Below the pieces are notes generated by a model. That model saw only the letters and a list, made by a program, of their open reading frames with translations, did not search any database and was not told where the DNA came from. From Bacteroidales bacterium (GTDB lineage Bacteria > Bacteroidota > Bacteroidia > Bacteroidales > WCHB1-69), in the NCBI GenBank assembly GCA_017650305.1, contig JAGCFD010000007.1:1-51926 (forward strand): 51,926 nucleotides of DNA. Reading direction: 5' to 3'. The translations under genes were made by a program, and so were the position numbers. Numbering within the stretch: position 1 is the first letter of the stretch; each line of letters starts with the position of its first letter. Shown here in pieces: positions 1-7,262 of this stretch.

Positions 1-99
1 GGCTTTCGTCTCTTCGTACTCGCGTACAACTGAGAGTTTGAAGGACATCGGATAATCCTTCTGCGTTCTTTTAACGTACTTGTTCTCTGTTCTTTTCAT
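1..99 (-). CDS. Transposase OrfA-like N-terminus (IS3 type), partial
   Basis: Only the first 33 codons are inside the window and the frame is open to the edge. The peptide starts MKRTENKYVKRTQKDYP and continues into FKLSVVREYEETKA. This matches the basic start and first helix of the helix-turn-helix that opens OrfA proteins of IS3-family elements in Bacteroidetes. OrfA binds the IS ends and is normally joined to the DDE integrase OrfB by frameshifting; OrfB would lie off the left edge. An AAAAAGAG stretch sits about 6 bases before the ATG. A different helix-turn-helix transposase family cannot be excluded from 33 residues. Confidence 0.6.
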   Translation of the reverse strand, partial: MKRTENKYVKRTQKDYPMSFKLSVVREYEETKA

Positions 100-141
100 A
101 TCGTTACTCTTTTTGTTGTAACGCTATTTTAGGACAAGACA
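1..141 (-). mobile_element. Start of an IS3-type insertion sequence, cut by the window edge
   Basis: The segment holds the first codons of a transposase on the minus strand. About 40 bases upstream of its start lies a TG-beginning tract (minus strand TGTCTTGTCCTAAAATAGCG) that resembles the outer end of IS3-group elements. The boundary near 139-141 is inferred from that tract; the other end lies outside the window. An IS here would fit the rearranged look of the next 200 bases. Confidence 0.45.
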
Positions 142-156
142 GCTGAAGACAATAAG

Positions 157-184
157 AAGGGCTGCCGGAGACGGTGGCCCTTTT
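157..184. terminator. GAGA-capped hairpin followed by TTTT
   Basis: AAGGGCTGCCG (157-167) pairs with CGGTGGCCCTT (172-182), including two G-U wobbles in RNA, around a GAGA tetraloop (168-171). T-rich sequence follows on the plus strand and TTCTTATT on the minus strand, so it may end the WYL remnant transcript or act on both strands. Confidence 0.6.
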
Positions 185-193
185 GTGTGTTTC

Positions 194-315
194 TTACTTC
201 TTTTGATACCTTTTTAATGCATTTTTCAGTTCGTTCTGTATTTTCTTCCTTAAAGATTGAGGTTCAATAACCTCCAAATCTTGGCCTTCCTTTAGTATTT
301 CCTGTATCGCAGAAG
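194..315 (-). pseudogene. C-terminal remnant of a WYL-domain regulator
   Basis: Read on the minus strand, this stretch encodes about 38 residues ending in a stop at 194-196. They include ILKEGQDLEVIEPQSL and then KNALKRYQKK. This closely resembles the extreme C-terminus of YafY/WYL-type transcription factors, where a V-x-V-L-E-P-x-x-L-R motif precedes a basic amphipathic helix ending in a tyrosine. The winged-helix DNA-binding domain and the WYL core are missing. The homology stops exactly where the CRISPR-like repeat at 316-347 begins, so the gene is truncated there. WYL proteins often regulate CRISPR-Cas and other defence loci, which makes the junction suggestive. The family call rests on a short segment. 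Confidence 0.5.
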
Positions 316-347
316 GTCGCGCCCCGCGTGGGCGCACGGATTGAAAC
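316..347 (+). CRISPR. Solitary type I-C-like CRISPR repeat (no array)
   Basis: A 32-base sequence runs GTCGCGCCCC, then GCGTGGGCGC, then ACGGATTGAAAC. It has the features of type I-C direct repeats: a GTCGC start, an internal 6-bp GCGCCC/GGGCGC stem and the ATTGAAAC 3' handle. No second copy lies within 35-40 bases on either side, and I saw none elsewhere in the window, so this is an orphan or relic repeat rather than a working array. There are no cas genes in the window. Confidence 0.55.
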
Positions 348-371
348 AACTCTTGCTTGGGACAGTTCCTA

Positions 372-977
372 CTACCACCCTTTATCTTTAAGAGGATAAT
401 GATCCATGTCGATTTTGATGTGACGGATTTTATTGATGCGTGGCTGGTACATATCGGCCTCCAAAGTCGCACTTATAGTCATTTTCTTCTTGTTGAATTC
501 GTGAATGGTGATGGTTGCTGACTTCCCATACCATTCAGTAGTATCTTCCTCAAAAAACAGCTCATCGTCATCAGGGGACAACTCATCGTCACCAGAAGAT
601 GGCTCATCGCCACCAGAAGAGGGCTGGTCGTCATCGGAAAAAACATAATCGGTGCCATCCAATTTCATAGACAATTCATGGATGGGGTAGATGGACCATT
701 TCCAGCTCTCTGGGTCAAAAGTTCCGGAATAGGTCCCAGGCTCCCAGGTGTTCATGGCTAACGTTATGGACTTATAATAATCCTCATTAGCAGTGAAAAA
801 ACAAATATCCCATGCCTTAACACTCCTCCATGTTTCCGGGTATGCGCAAGTCCAATTGTCCCACTGCATCTCACCGTCATAAATAGTCGCAGTGCCCTTT
901 TTGTCACACGAAGAGAAGGTAAACATAACTGCACCCAAGAAAAGTGCCAGACTGAAAATGGAAATTGATCTTTTCAT
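372..977 (-). CDS. Putative lipoprotein with acidic tandem repeat
   Basis: This is a 201-residue protein of unknown function. The start at 977 (MKRSISIFSLALFLGAVMF) is preferred to an in-frame start 29 codons upstream because it gives a clean lipoprotein signal ending in a TFSSC lipobox, cysteine 24; export and attachment to the envelope are inferred. The N-terminal half is rich in tryptophan and aromatic residues. The middle carries a very acidic Ser/Gly/Asp stretch built from a 7-residue tandem repeat (561-644). The C-terminal part looks like a beta-strand domain. A -7 box lies about 95 bases upstream. The stop lies only 25 bases from the orphan CRISPR repeat, so the natural C-terminus may have been lost in the same rearrangement. 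No family was recognised. Confidence 0.7.
   Translation of the reverse strand: MKRSISIFSLALFLGAVMFTFSSCDKKGTATIYDGEMQWDNWTCAYPETWRSVKAWDICFFTANEDYYKSITLAMNTWEPGTYSGTFDPESWKWSIYPIHELSMKLDGTDYVFSDDDQPSSGGDEPSSGDDELSPDDDELFFEEDTTEWYGKSATITIHEFNKKKMTISATLEADMYQPRINKIRHIKIDMDHYPLKDKGW
561..644 (-). repeat. Four tandem copies of a 21-bp unit inside the lipoprotein gene
   Basis: Units 561-581, 582-602, 603-623 and 624-644 are degenerate copies of a 21-base unit (plus-strand core CTCATCGTCACCAGAAGATGG), each encoding seven residues close to PSSGDDE. The two middle copies are nearly identical and the outer ones diverge. The period is a multiple of three, so gain or loss of units keeps the frame. Confidence 0.8.
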
Positions 978-1070
978 ACTAATACTTTTGAGGAGTTCTA
1001 ACTTTACAATTTTCGCACCATGCCTACGTTCCTGCAAAATCCATAAAACAGGAACAGAAGACATGAGGTT

Positions 1071-1079
1071 GCAAAAATA
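1071..1079 (-). promoter_or_regulatory. -7 box for the lipoprotein gene
   Basis: Minus strand TATTTTTGC, about 95 bases before the start at 977. It matches the Bacteroidetes -7 consensus TAnnTTTG and lies at the edge of the inverted-repeat element. Confidence 0.5.
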
Positions 1080-1090
1080 ACAATTATTTT

Positions 1091-1460
1091 TATTTTAGGT
1101 AATTATATACATGATGGCACAAATATGATTGTGAAGACAGAACCTCTTTGTTTGAGAGTGTTATGCAAAGAGTGGACAGTGTACTTTGCAACAAGTATCA
1201 GTATATCAGATAATTACAACCTTTAACTTTTCTCTTGATAGAAAAGTTACAAAAGATCAAGCCGACATGAATGCCGCCCGCTCTGTCCGCCCTCTGACAG
1301 TAGCCATTCACGCCGCGTCCGCACCGCATGTCGGCCTACCCGCCCGCGTGCTCTATGGGCAGGTGCTCCCCTAAAGCCCCCTAAGATTAAATGAAAACGG
1401 TTGATTCTGCCGTTGGCCTCATCTTTGTTGTGCCATCATGTATATAACTCCCTTATTTTA
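1091..1460 (+). mobile_element. MITE-like element with terminal inverted repeats, short copy
   Basis: The ends are inverted copies of one another. TATATACATGATGGCACA at 1104-1121 is mirrored by TGTGCCATCATGTATATA at 1429-1446, and weaker similarity extends outward for about 10 more bases. The two outer flanks differ: the left is of the form TTATTTTAGGTAATTA (type A) and the right, read inward, AAAATAAGGGAGTTA (type B). The interior holds a conserved module (1193-1300) and a GC-rich part, but no transposase. The same ends and module occur in reverse orientation at 27020-27722. Short ORFs inside are treated as non-coding. Confidence 0.65.
1193..1300 (+). repeat. Conserved internal module of the inverted-repeat element
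   Basis: This block matches the minus strand of 27416-27523 with roughly ten differences in 108 positions by eye. It contains a near-palindrome, AACTTTTCT then seven bases then AGAAAAGTT, followed by ACAAAAGATCAAGCCGACAT and a GC-rich tail ending CTCTGACAG. Confidence 0.75.
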
Positions 1461-1550
1461 TCGTTGGACATATCAGTCGCACTGTCAGACAATCTGCCTC
1501 TCTGCCTCTTTATCTTTTCCACAAATCATCTATCATGTCAAAAATTTAAC

Positions 1551-1559
1551 TACTTTTGC
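1551..1559 (+). promoter_or_regulatory. -7 box for ansA-cutC
   Basis: TACTTTTGC lies 46 bases before the asparaginase ATG at 1606. Its position rules out the longer reading frame that begins at 1438 as the true protein. Confidence 0.5.
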
Positions 1560-1605
1560 GGCTGCTAATTCTAAAAACGAAGAACCTGTTGTATTGAACA
1601 TTACT

Positions 1606-2643
1606 ATGGAAAGACCTAAAATACTAGTCATCTACACGGGCGGCACCATCGGCATGATGATGGACCCCGAAGACAAAGCCCTCAAGCCTTTTGAATTCAA
1701 AAACATACGACAGCAACTGCCCATGCTGGATCTGCTGGAGTGTGACATCACCTTCCAGAGCCTGTTGCCGCTCATTGACTCGTCGGACACCAACCCGCAG
1801 TTCTGGCTTCGCCTGGTGGACATGATTGAGGCTGAGTACGAAAACTATGACGGTTTTGTGGTGCTGCACGGCACCGACACCATGGCCTATACCTCCTCGG
1901 CACTCAGCTTCCTCCTGGAGAACCTCGACAAGCCTGTCATCATCACGGGCTCACAGCTGCCATTGGGCGTGCTGCGCACAGACGGCCGTCGCAACATCCT
2001 CAACGCCATCGGATTCGCTGCAGACCGTCGGGATGGCAGACCCGTCCTCAACGAGGTGTGCCTCTTCTTCCAAACCGCCCTCTTCCGCGGCAACCGTATC
2101 TACAAGGACGACGCCGCCAGCTTCAACGCTTTCCACTCGCCCAACTACCCCCACCTGGCCAACGTGGGCACCGAGATCACCTACAACGAGCAGTACCTCC
2201 TGCCGCGCAGCGTGCCCGACACCTTCATCGCCCATCACAAGATGAGCACCAATGTGGGTCTAATCAAGCTGTTCCCCGGCATCAACTTAGCCACCATGGA
2301 GGCAATGCTGCACACAGAAGGCTTGCAAGCCGTCGTGCTGGAGACCTTCGGAGTGGGCAATGCGCCCACCTCACCCGACTTCCTCAACATCCTCAAGGAT
2401 GCCATCGACCGTGACATCATCCTCGTCAACATCTCCCAATGCAAGGGCGGTGGCGGCGTGGAGATGCAGCGCTACGCCACCGGCAAGCACCTCGCCGACA
2501 TCGGGGTGACCTCCGGCAGCGACATGACCACGGAGGCGGCCCTCACCAAACTGATGTACCTCTTCGGCGAAGGATATCCCCTGAACACCATCCGCAAATT
2601 GTTGAAAATGTCCCTGCGCGGGGAATTAACGGAGAACTACTAA
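1606..2643 (+). CDS. ansA: Type I (cytoplasmic) L-asparaginase
   Basis: This enzyme hydrolyses L-asparagine to aspartate and ammonia. The 345-residue protein has both signature threonine motifs of the asparaginase family: TGGTIG at residues 11-16 with the nucleophilic Thr, and HGTDTM at 88-93 with the second catalytic Thr-Asp pair. There is no signal peptide, and the length is close to E. coli AnsA (338), which supports the cytosolic low-affinity type. The start at 1606 is chosen because the upstream 56 codons of the open frame cross the -7 box and lack family similarity. The stop codon overlaps the cutC start by one base (TAATG), so the two genes are very probably co-translated. Confident call. 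Confidence 0.93.
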   Translation: MERPKILVIYTGGTIGMMMDPEDKALKPFEFKNIRQQLPMLDLLECDITFQSLLPLIDSSDTNPQFWLRLVDMIEAEYENYDGFVVLHGTDTMAYTSSALSFLLENLDKPVIITGSQLPLGVLRTDGRRNILNAIGFAADRRDGRPVLNEVCLFFQTALFRGNRIYKDDAASFNAFHSPNYPHLANVGTEITYNEQYLLPRSVPDTFIAHHKMSTNVGLIKLFPGINLATMEAMLHTEGLQAVVLETFGVGNAPTSPDFLNILKDAIDRDIILVNISQCKGGGGVEMQRYATGKHLADIGVTSGSDMTTEAALTKLMYLFGEGYPLNTIRKLLKMSLRGELTENY

Positions 2644-3335
2644 TGGAAATCGAAATCTGTTGCAACAGCATCCAGTCGGCTGCCAACGCCCAAGCGGCTG
2701 GCGCCACCCGTATTGAGTTATGCCAGAACCTGAACGAGGGCGGCACTACCCCATCCTACGCCACCATCCGGCAATGTGTGGAGGAACTCCACCTCAAAGT
2801 CTTCGTCCTCATCCGTCCAAGGCCCGGCAACTTCGTCTATAACGAGTTGGAGATCCAGAACATGCTGGAAGACGTGCGCGTCTGCAAAGAGCTCGGCGTG
2901 GCAGGCATCGTGGTAGGCTTTCTCCACGAAGACGGCACCATTGACACAGACCTCACCCGTCGATTCGTGGAAGCGGCGGCCCCTATTCCAGTCACCTTCC
3001 ACCGTGCTTTCGACCGTTGCAAGGATTGGTCGAAGGCGTTGGAAGAGGTCATCGCCTGCGGTTGTCGCAGGATCCTGACCTCTGGATGCCACAACACCGC
3101 CCTGGAAGGCAAGGAGGTGCTCAAGCAACTGGTAGAACAGGCTGGCGGACGCATCACCATCCTGGCCGGCAGCGGCGTGCGTCCCGACAATGTATGCGAG
3201 CTCATCCGCTTCACCGGCACCCAAGAGGTGCACGGCTCCTGCAAGGTGCGCACCGCAGGCGGCTTTGACGAGACCAGCACTGAAGAGGTCGCCGCGCTAC
3301 TGCACAACGCCACCGCGGGCATCGATCTTCGTTAA
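2643..3335 (+). CDS. cutC: Copper homeostasis protein CutC family
   Basis: A 230-residue TIM-barrel protein beginning MEIEICCNSIQSA. It carries the CutC-family features GATRIELCQNLNEGG near the N-terminus, VFVLIRPRPGNFVY, VTFHRAFD in the middle and ILTSGC / LAGSGVRPDN toward the C-terminus. CutC has been linked to copper tolerance and Cu(I) binding in some bacteria, but its biochemical role is unsettled, so the name states family membership only. The ATG overlaps the ansA stop by one base. The pairing with asparaginase says little about function beyond shared transcription. Confidence 0.92.
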   Translation: MEIEICCNSIQSAANAQAAGATRIELCQNLNEGGTTPSYATIRQCVEELHLKVFVLIRPRPGNFVYNELEIQNMLEDVRVCKELGVAGIVVGFLHEDGTIDTDLTRRFVEAAAPIPVTFHRAFDRCKDWSKALEEVIACGCRRILTSGCHNTALEGKEVLKQLVEQAGGRITILAGSGVRPDNVCELIRFTGTQEVHGSCKVRTAGGFDETSTEEVAALLHNATAGIDLR

Positions 3336-3342
3336 AAAATTG

Positions 3343-3351
3343 TATCTTCGC
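3343..3351 (+). promoter_or_regulatory. Possible -7 box for the transglutaminase-like gene
   Basis: TATCTTCGC, a one-base variant of the usual box, lies 26 bases before the ATG at 3378. Confidence 0.35.
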
Positions 3352-3377
3352 ACCCTCATATCCAAATCTACACCAAT

Positions 3378-5873
3378 ATGAAGAGAATTATCCTTTTGCT
3401 GCTGACATGTGCACTTGCCCATCCTATTTTGACAGCGCAGCAGACATTCACCAAAAGTGACGCTTTGAAATTTCTCTATCAGTACATGCCGCAGAGCGAC
3501 CGTGCGGATTACGACACCGCCTTCTTCAAGATGCAGGTGGACTACGCCTTCCTGGCGCGGGAGACCTTCTCGTGGGGCAAGACCATTCCTGACGACATCT
3601 TCAAGCATTTCGTCTTGGTCTATCGTGTCAACAATGAGGACTTGGACACGGCGCGGGCCTTCATCTTTCATCAGTTACGGGACCGCATCCAAAACATGAG
3701 CATGTACGAAGCGGCCTTGGAGGTCAACCACTGGTGCCACGAGTATGTGGACTACCAGCCGGCTGACGTGCGCACCTCCGCGCCGTTGGCCACCATCCGC
3801 ACGTCTCATGGACGTTGTGGCGAGGAGAGCACCTTGACGGTCACCGCCATGCGTGCCGTGGGCATTCCCGCCCGCCAGTGTTACACGCCACGCTGGGCAC
3901 ACTGCGACGACAACCACGCTTGGGTAGAGGTGTGGGTGAATGGCAAATGGTGGTTCCTCGGCGCCTGCGAGCCCTCCCCCGACCTCGACATGGGCTGGTT
4001 CGCCTACCCTTCCACCCGCACTATGATGGTGCATACCAACGTCTTCGGCGACTATCAAGGTCCCGAAGAGGTCAACAAGAAGACCCCGTACTATTCCTGC
4101 ATCAACGTATTGTCCAACTATGCTGACACCGTGCGCATGACGGTCACCGTGGTGGACGAAAACCGCAAGCCCATCCCTGACGCCTTGGTGCGTTTCAAAC
4201 TATACAACTATTCCGAGTACTACACCCTCGCCGCCAAGCGCACGGATGAGAAGGGACAAGCCTCCCTCATCACCGGCAAGGGCGACCTGCTGATATGGGT
4301 CAGCAAGGGCGACCAGTTTGCCTATGCCAAGATGGACGGACGCGCAGAGCGCAAGCTCACCCTGATGCTGACGCCCAATCCATCCTTATGGAATGAGTCC
4401 GGCTTCAGCGTAGTGGATCTCACCATCACTCCGCCATACGGCAATCCGGCCCTGCCGGAGCCGGATTCTGCACGCTTCGCCCGCTGCGAAGAGCGGAAAG
4501 CTCAGGAAGACATCATGCGTGAGCGTTACCGTAGCACCTTCCCCACCAAAGCACAGACCGACCAATTCCACAACGAATACTTCACTCCTGAAGAGTTCTA
4601 CGATGTCATCAAGCGGAGCGAAGGCAACCATGCCGAGATCCTGCTATTCTTGCAGAAACACAGCCAGAAAGAAGAGGGTCTCTACCTGAAAGAGTTCGTG
4701 GCAGCGTTGGCTGACAAAGACCTGCGCGACACCAAGGCGACAACCTTGGAGCATCAGCTGACCTATTACCACCCGGGCAAATATCCGCTGGATGTCTATT
4801 TCAAGGGCATCCTGCCGGCGCGCATCTCCAACGAGCTGATTCGCGAATGGCGAGGCGTGTTCAGCCACGGCTTCGGCCTCTTCCACCAAGACCGGTCCGT
4901 CAAGGCCATCCACGACTTCGTCCAAAAGAGCATCAAAGTGGATAACGACTGCAACTACTACAACTGTCCGATCAGTCCCATCGGAGTCATCCGTTATAAC
5001 AAGGCCGATGCCCACTCGCGCGACATCTTCTTCGTGGCCCTCTGCCGCGCCTTGGATGTACCCGCCTACATGGACAACTCCAACGGAGACCTCTGGGCTT
5101 GGGAAAACGGACAATGGCAGTTAGTCACTTTCGACTCGGAAGAGAAGCCGGCCCAAGAATACAAAACGCTCATTCTGAACAACAACGAGCACAGGGGATA
5201 CTATACGCAATACACCATCCAGCGTTTTGAGAACGGCGAGTATGTCAGCTTTGACTTCGAGAACGACCCGCGGGTGGAGACCAATCCCATTGTTCTGCAA
5301 GTGCCTGCGGGCCACTACTGTCTCTCCCTCGGCGACCGCAACAGCGATGGCAGCGTAAAATCCCAATTGAAGTTCTTTGATGTTGTCAACGACACCACCG
5401 TCATGTCCATTTCCCGCATCGAGGGGAGTAACAATTATTATGAATGCCATGCTGAATATGGCAAGGTAAACCTCAAGAAGACCAAGATATCCGGCTGTTC
5501 TCTCTCCTCCATTATGAAGAAGAGCGGCAAAGAGCACCTCATCCTCTGCTTGGGGGTTCCTGGCACAGAGCCAGTCAACCATCTGATGAAGGAGATGGCT
5601 GCCAAGCAACAAGCCTTTGAGACTTGGAACGGCCCTCTCTATTTTGTCGTCAAGGAGGGCATCTGGAAGAGCGAGGCAGGTCAACCTCGCAACTTGAAGG
5701 TCATCACGGAAGGGTTCGACGCCTTGTTCCTGACCTTCAAAAATGCGATGAATCACCAGATGAACGGTTTGAATCCTCTTTGTTTTGTCATCGACAAGGA
5801 TGGGAACATCCTCTATTACTCAGAAGGATACAACATTGGCACGCCTGAGCAGATGTTGAAAGTCATCCGATAG
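3378..5873 (+). CDS. Exported transglutaminase-like protein
   Basis: An 831-residue protein with a signal peptide (MKRIILLLLTCALAHPILTA), so probably periplasmic or surface-exposed. A transglutaminase/protease-like core follows at about residues 100-210. Cys147 (HGRCGEES) and His180 (NHAWVEVW) are the expected catalytic residues, and an acidic residue (Glu198 in GACEP) sits near the usual Asp position. Next comes an Ig-like beta domain (about 250-330) and a helical segment. A second core-like region near 520-600 reads ADAHSRDIFFVALCRALDVP, with Ala545 where the nucleophilic Cys would be. The C-terminal ~150 residues resemble a thioredoxin-like fold but lack a CxxC pair. The substrate is unknown; such proteins may act as peptidases, amidases or cross-linking enzymes. 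Confidence 0.8.
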   Translation: MKRIILLLLTCALAHPILTAQQTFTKSDALKFLYQYMPQSDRADYDTAFFKMQVDYAFLARETFSWGKTIPDDIFKHFVLVYRVNNEDLDTARAFIFHQLRDRIQNMSMYEAALEVNHWCHEYVDYQPADVRTSAPLATIRTSHGRCGEESTLTVTAMRAVGIPARQCYTPRWAHCDDNHAWVEVWVNGKWWFLGACEPSPDLDMGWFAYPSTRTMMVHTNVFGDYQGPEEVNKKTPYYSCINVLSNYADTVRMTVTVVDENRKPIPDALVRFKLYNYSEYYTLAAKRTDEKGQASLITGKGDLLIWVSKGDQFAYAKMDGRAERKLTLMLTPNPSLWNESGFSVVDLTITPPYGNPALPEPDSARFARCEERKAQEDIMRERYRSTFPTKAQTDQFHNEYFTPEEFYDVIKRSEGNHAEILLFLQKHSQKEEGLYLKEFVAALADKDLRDTKATTLEHQLTYYHPGKYPLDVYFKGILPARISNELIREWRGVFSHGFGLFHQDRSVKAIHDFVQKSIKVDNDCNYYNCPISPIGVIRYNKADAHSRDIFFVALCRALDVPAYMDNSNGDLWAWENGQWQLVTFDSEEKPAQEYKTLILNNNEHRGYYTQYTIQRFENGEYVSFDFENDPRVETNPIVLQVPAGHYCLSLGDRNSDGSVKSQLKFFDVVNDTTVMSISRIEGSNNYYECHAEYGKVNLKKTKISGCSLSSIMKKSGKEHLILCLGVPGTEPVNHLMKEMAAKQQAFETWNGPLYFVVKEGIWKSEAGQPRNLKVITEGFDALFLTFKNAMNHQMNGLNPLCFVIDKDGNILYYSEGYNIGTPEQMLKVIR

Positions 5874-5906
5874 AAATCAGCCCTTGAGAAAGAAGAAGAT
5901 TTTTGT

Positions 5907-5915
5907 TATTTTTGC
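5907..5915 (+). promoter_or_regulatory. -7 box for the Ttd14-like ATPase gene
   Basis: TATTTTTGC, 23 bases before the ATG at 5939 and after the upstream stop at 5873, suggesting a separate transcription unit. Confidence 0.5.
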
Positions 5916-5938
5916 CACTCTTTTGACACCAAGCAGAT

Positions 5939-6577
5939 ATGATTACCAAGATTGTGCTCACCGGCGGGCCTTGTGCCGGAAAGACCACTACTAATGAACG
6001 CATTGAGGAGTTTTACTCCAAATTAGGGTATGCCGTTTTCACGCTGCCTGAAGCTGCCACGCTCTTCATCAAAGCAGGAGCGGATTTCCTCACTGACGAC
6101 AAACACCTTTACTTTGAAATCCATCGTAGCATGATGTTGTTTCTGCTGCAGATGGAGGAATCATTCGAGGAGATAGCCAAGGCGACAGGCAAGCCAGCGC
6201 TCATTATCAACGACCGAGGTGCCATGGACATCTCCGCCTACATGGATCCTGATGACTGGCAAGCCCTCCTGCAATCAATAGGCAAGACCGAAGAGGATCT
6301 CCTCTCGCGTTACAAGGCAGTCTTCCACCTCTGCACCAGTGCCAAGGGAGCTCCCCACAGCTACACGCTGAGCAACAACTCCGCCCGCATGGAGGAGACG
6401 TTGGAAGAAGCTATGAAGGTGGATGACAACCTCATCCGCGTCTGGAAGAAGCACCCCAACCTTCACATCATCCAGTCGGAAGAGTATGTGAAAGACAAGA
6501 TCGACAATGTGTTGCGCGGTATTGCGAAAGAGTTGGGCATAGAAATCACCATCGACAGTGTGAGTGATCCAACTTAA
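5939..6577 (+). CDS. P-loop ATPase/kinase, Ttd14/NadR-like (AAA_28)
   Basis: A 212-residue soluble protein with a Walker A motif GGPCAGKTT at residues 9-17 immediately after the first beta strand. LIINDRGAMDISAYM in the middle fits the conserved Asp-Arg loop of the family. Its fold class includes the kinase domain of NadR and eukaryotic Ttd14-like proteins, which bind phosphoinositides or phosphorylate small molecules. The bacterial substrate is not known. The gene has its own promoter box and is followed by another for reverse rubrerythrin, so it appears monocistronic. The family call is good; the function is open. Confidence 0.75.
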   Translation: MITKIVLTGGPCAGKTTTNERIEEFYSKLGYAVFTLPEAATLFIKAGADFLTDDKHLYFEIHRSMMLFLLQMEESFEEIAKATGKPALIINDRGAMDISAYMDPDDWQALLQSIGKTEEDLLSRYKAVFHLCTSAKGAPHSYTLSNNSARMEETLEEAMKVDDNLIRVWKKHPNLHIIQSEEYVKDKIDNVLRGIAKELGIEITIDSVSDPT

Positions 6578-6588
6578 TGAAAAAAGAA

Positions 6589-6597
6589 TATCTTTGC
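6589..6597 (+). promoter_or_regulatory. -7 box for reverse rubrerythrin
   Basis: TATCTTTGC, 66 bases before the ATG at 6664, leaving a short AT-rich leader. Confidence 0.5.
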
Positions 6598-6663
6598 GGT
6601 CTCAAATTCCGCCCAAGAATTGAGTTAACTATATTATTAAAAACAACTTAAACTAATCAAACA

Positions 6664-7209
6664 ATGAAAAAATTCGTATGTAAAGTTTGTGGTTATGTTC
6701 ACTATGGCGACACTCCCCCTGAGAGATGTCCGCAATGCAAACAACCTGCCGACAAGTTTGAGGAAGTGACCGATGACTCCTTATCTTTCGCTACCGAGCA
6801 TGTGATCGGTGTAGCCAAGGAATCCGACGAGGAGATGATCAAAGACCTCAACGCCCACTTCATGGGTGAAGCCACGGAAGTAGGCATGTACCTGGCCATG
6901 AGCCGTCAGGCCGACCGCGAGGGTTATCCCGAGGTGGCAGAGGCTTTCAAGCGCTACGCTTTCGAAGAGGCTGAGCACTGCGCCAAGTTTGCCGAGTTGC
7001 TGGGCGAGGTCGTTTGGGACACCAAGACCAACTTAGAGAAGCGCATGTTGGCCGAAAGCGGTGCCTGCGCCGACAAGTTCCGCATCGCCAAGCGCGCCAA
7101 AGAGATGGGCTGGGACGCCATCCATGACACCGTTCACGAGATGGCCAAAGACGAGGCCCGTCACGGCCAAGGCTTCGAAGGTCTGTTCAACCGGTACTTC
7201 AAGAAATAA
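6664..7209 (+). CDS. Reverse rubrerythrin (peroxide/oxygen detoxification)
   Basis: This 181-residue protein has the domains in reversed order compared with classical rubrerythrin. An N-terminal rubredoxin-like iron site comes first (Cys6, Cys9, Cys22, Cys25), followed by a ferritin-like four-helix domain with the di-iron ligands in EATEV, FEEAEH and KDEARH. Reverse rubrerythrins reduce hydrogen peroxide, and sometimes oxygen, using electrons passed through rubredoxin, and are typical of strict anaerobes. A rubredoxin gene lies at 18527-18685 but is not linked. The gene has its own promoter and a strong terminator. Cytosolic; confident call. Confidence 0.93.
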   Translation: MKKFVCKVCGYVHYGDTPPERCPQCKQPADKFEEVTDDSLSFATEHVIGVAKESDEEMIKDLNAHFMGEATEVGMYLAMSRQADREGYPEVAEAFKRYAFEEAEHCAKFAELLGEVVWDTKTNLEKRMLAESGACADKFRIAKRAKEMGWDAIHDTVHEMAKDEARHGQGFEGLFNRYFKK

Positions 7210-7232
7210 AGGTTTCTGAAATATGTTGTCAC

Positions 7233-7262
7233 AAGCGGCAGGGAATTCCTTGCCGCTTTTTT
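7233..7262 (+). terminator. Intrinsic terminator after reverse rubrerythrin
   Basis: AAGCGGCA (7233-7240) and TGCCGCTT (7251-7258) form a stem around GGGAATTCCT, itself partly paired, followed by a run of T. It starts 24 bases after the stop codon. Confidence 0.9.

Noticed and set aside
316-347. A CRISPR array
   Set aside because: Only one repeat copy is present. Sequence on both sides at normal repeat spacing shows no second copy, so it is reported as a solitary repeat.
1186-1374. Plus-strand ORF of 62 codons inside the short element
   Set aside because: It lies in the repeated module shared with the copy at 27020-27722, where the corresponding frame differs in content and length. Composition follows the GC-rich repeat, and no family resembles it.
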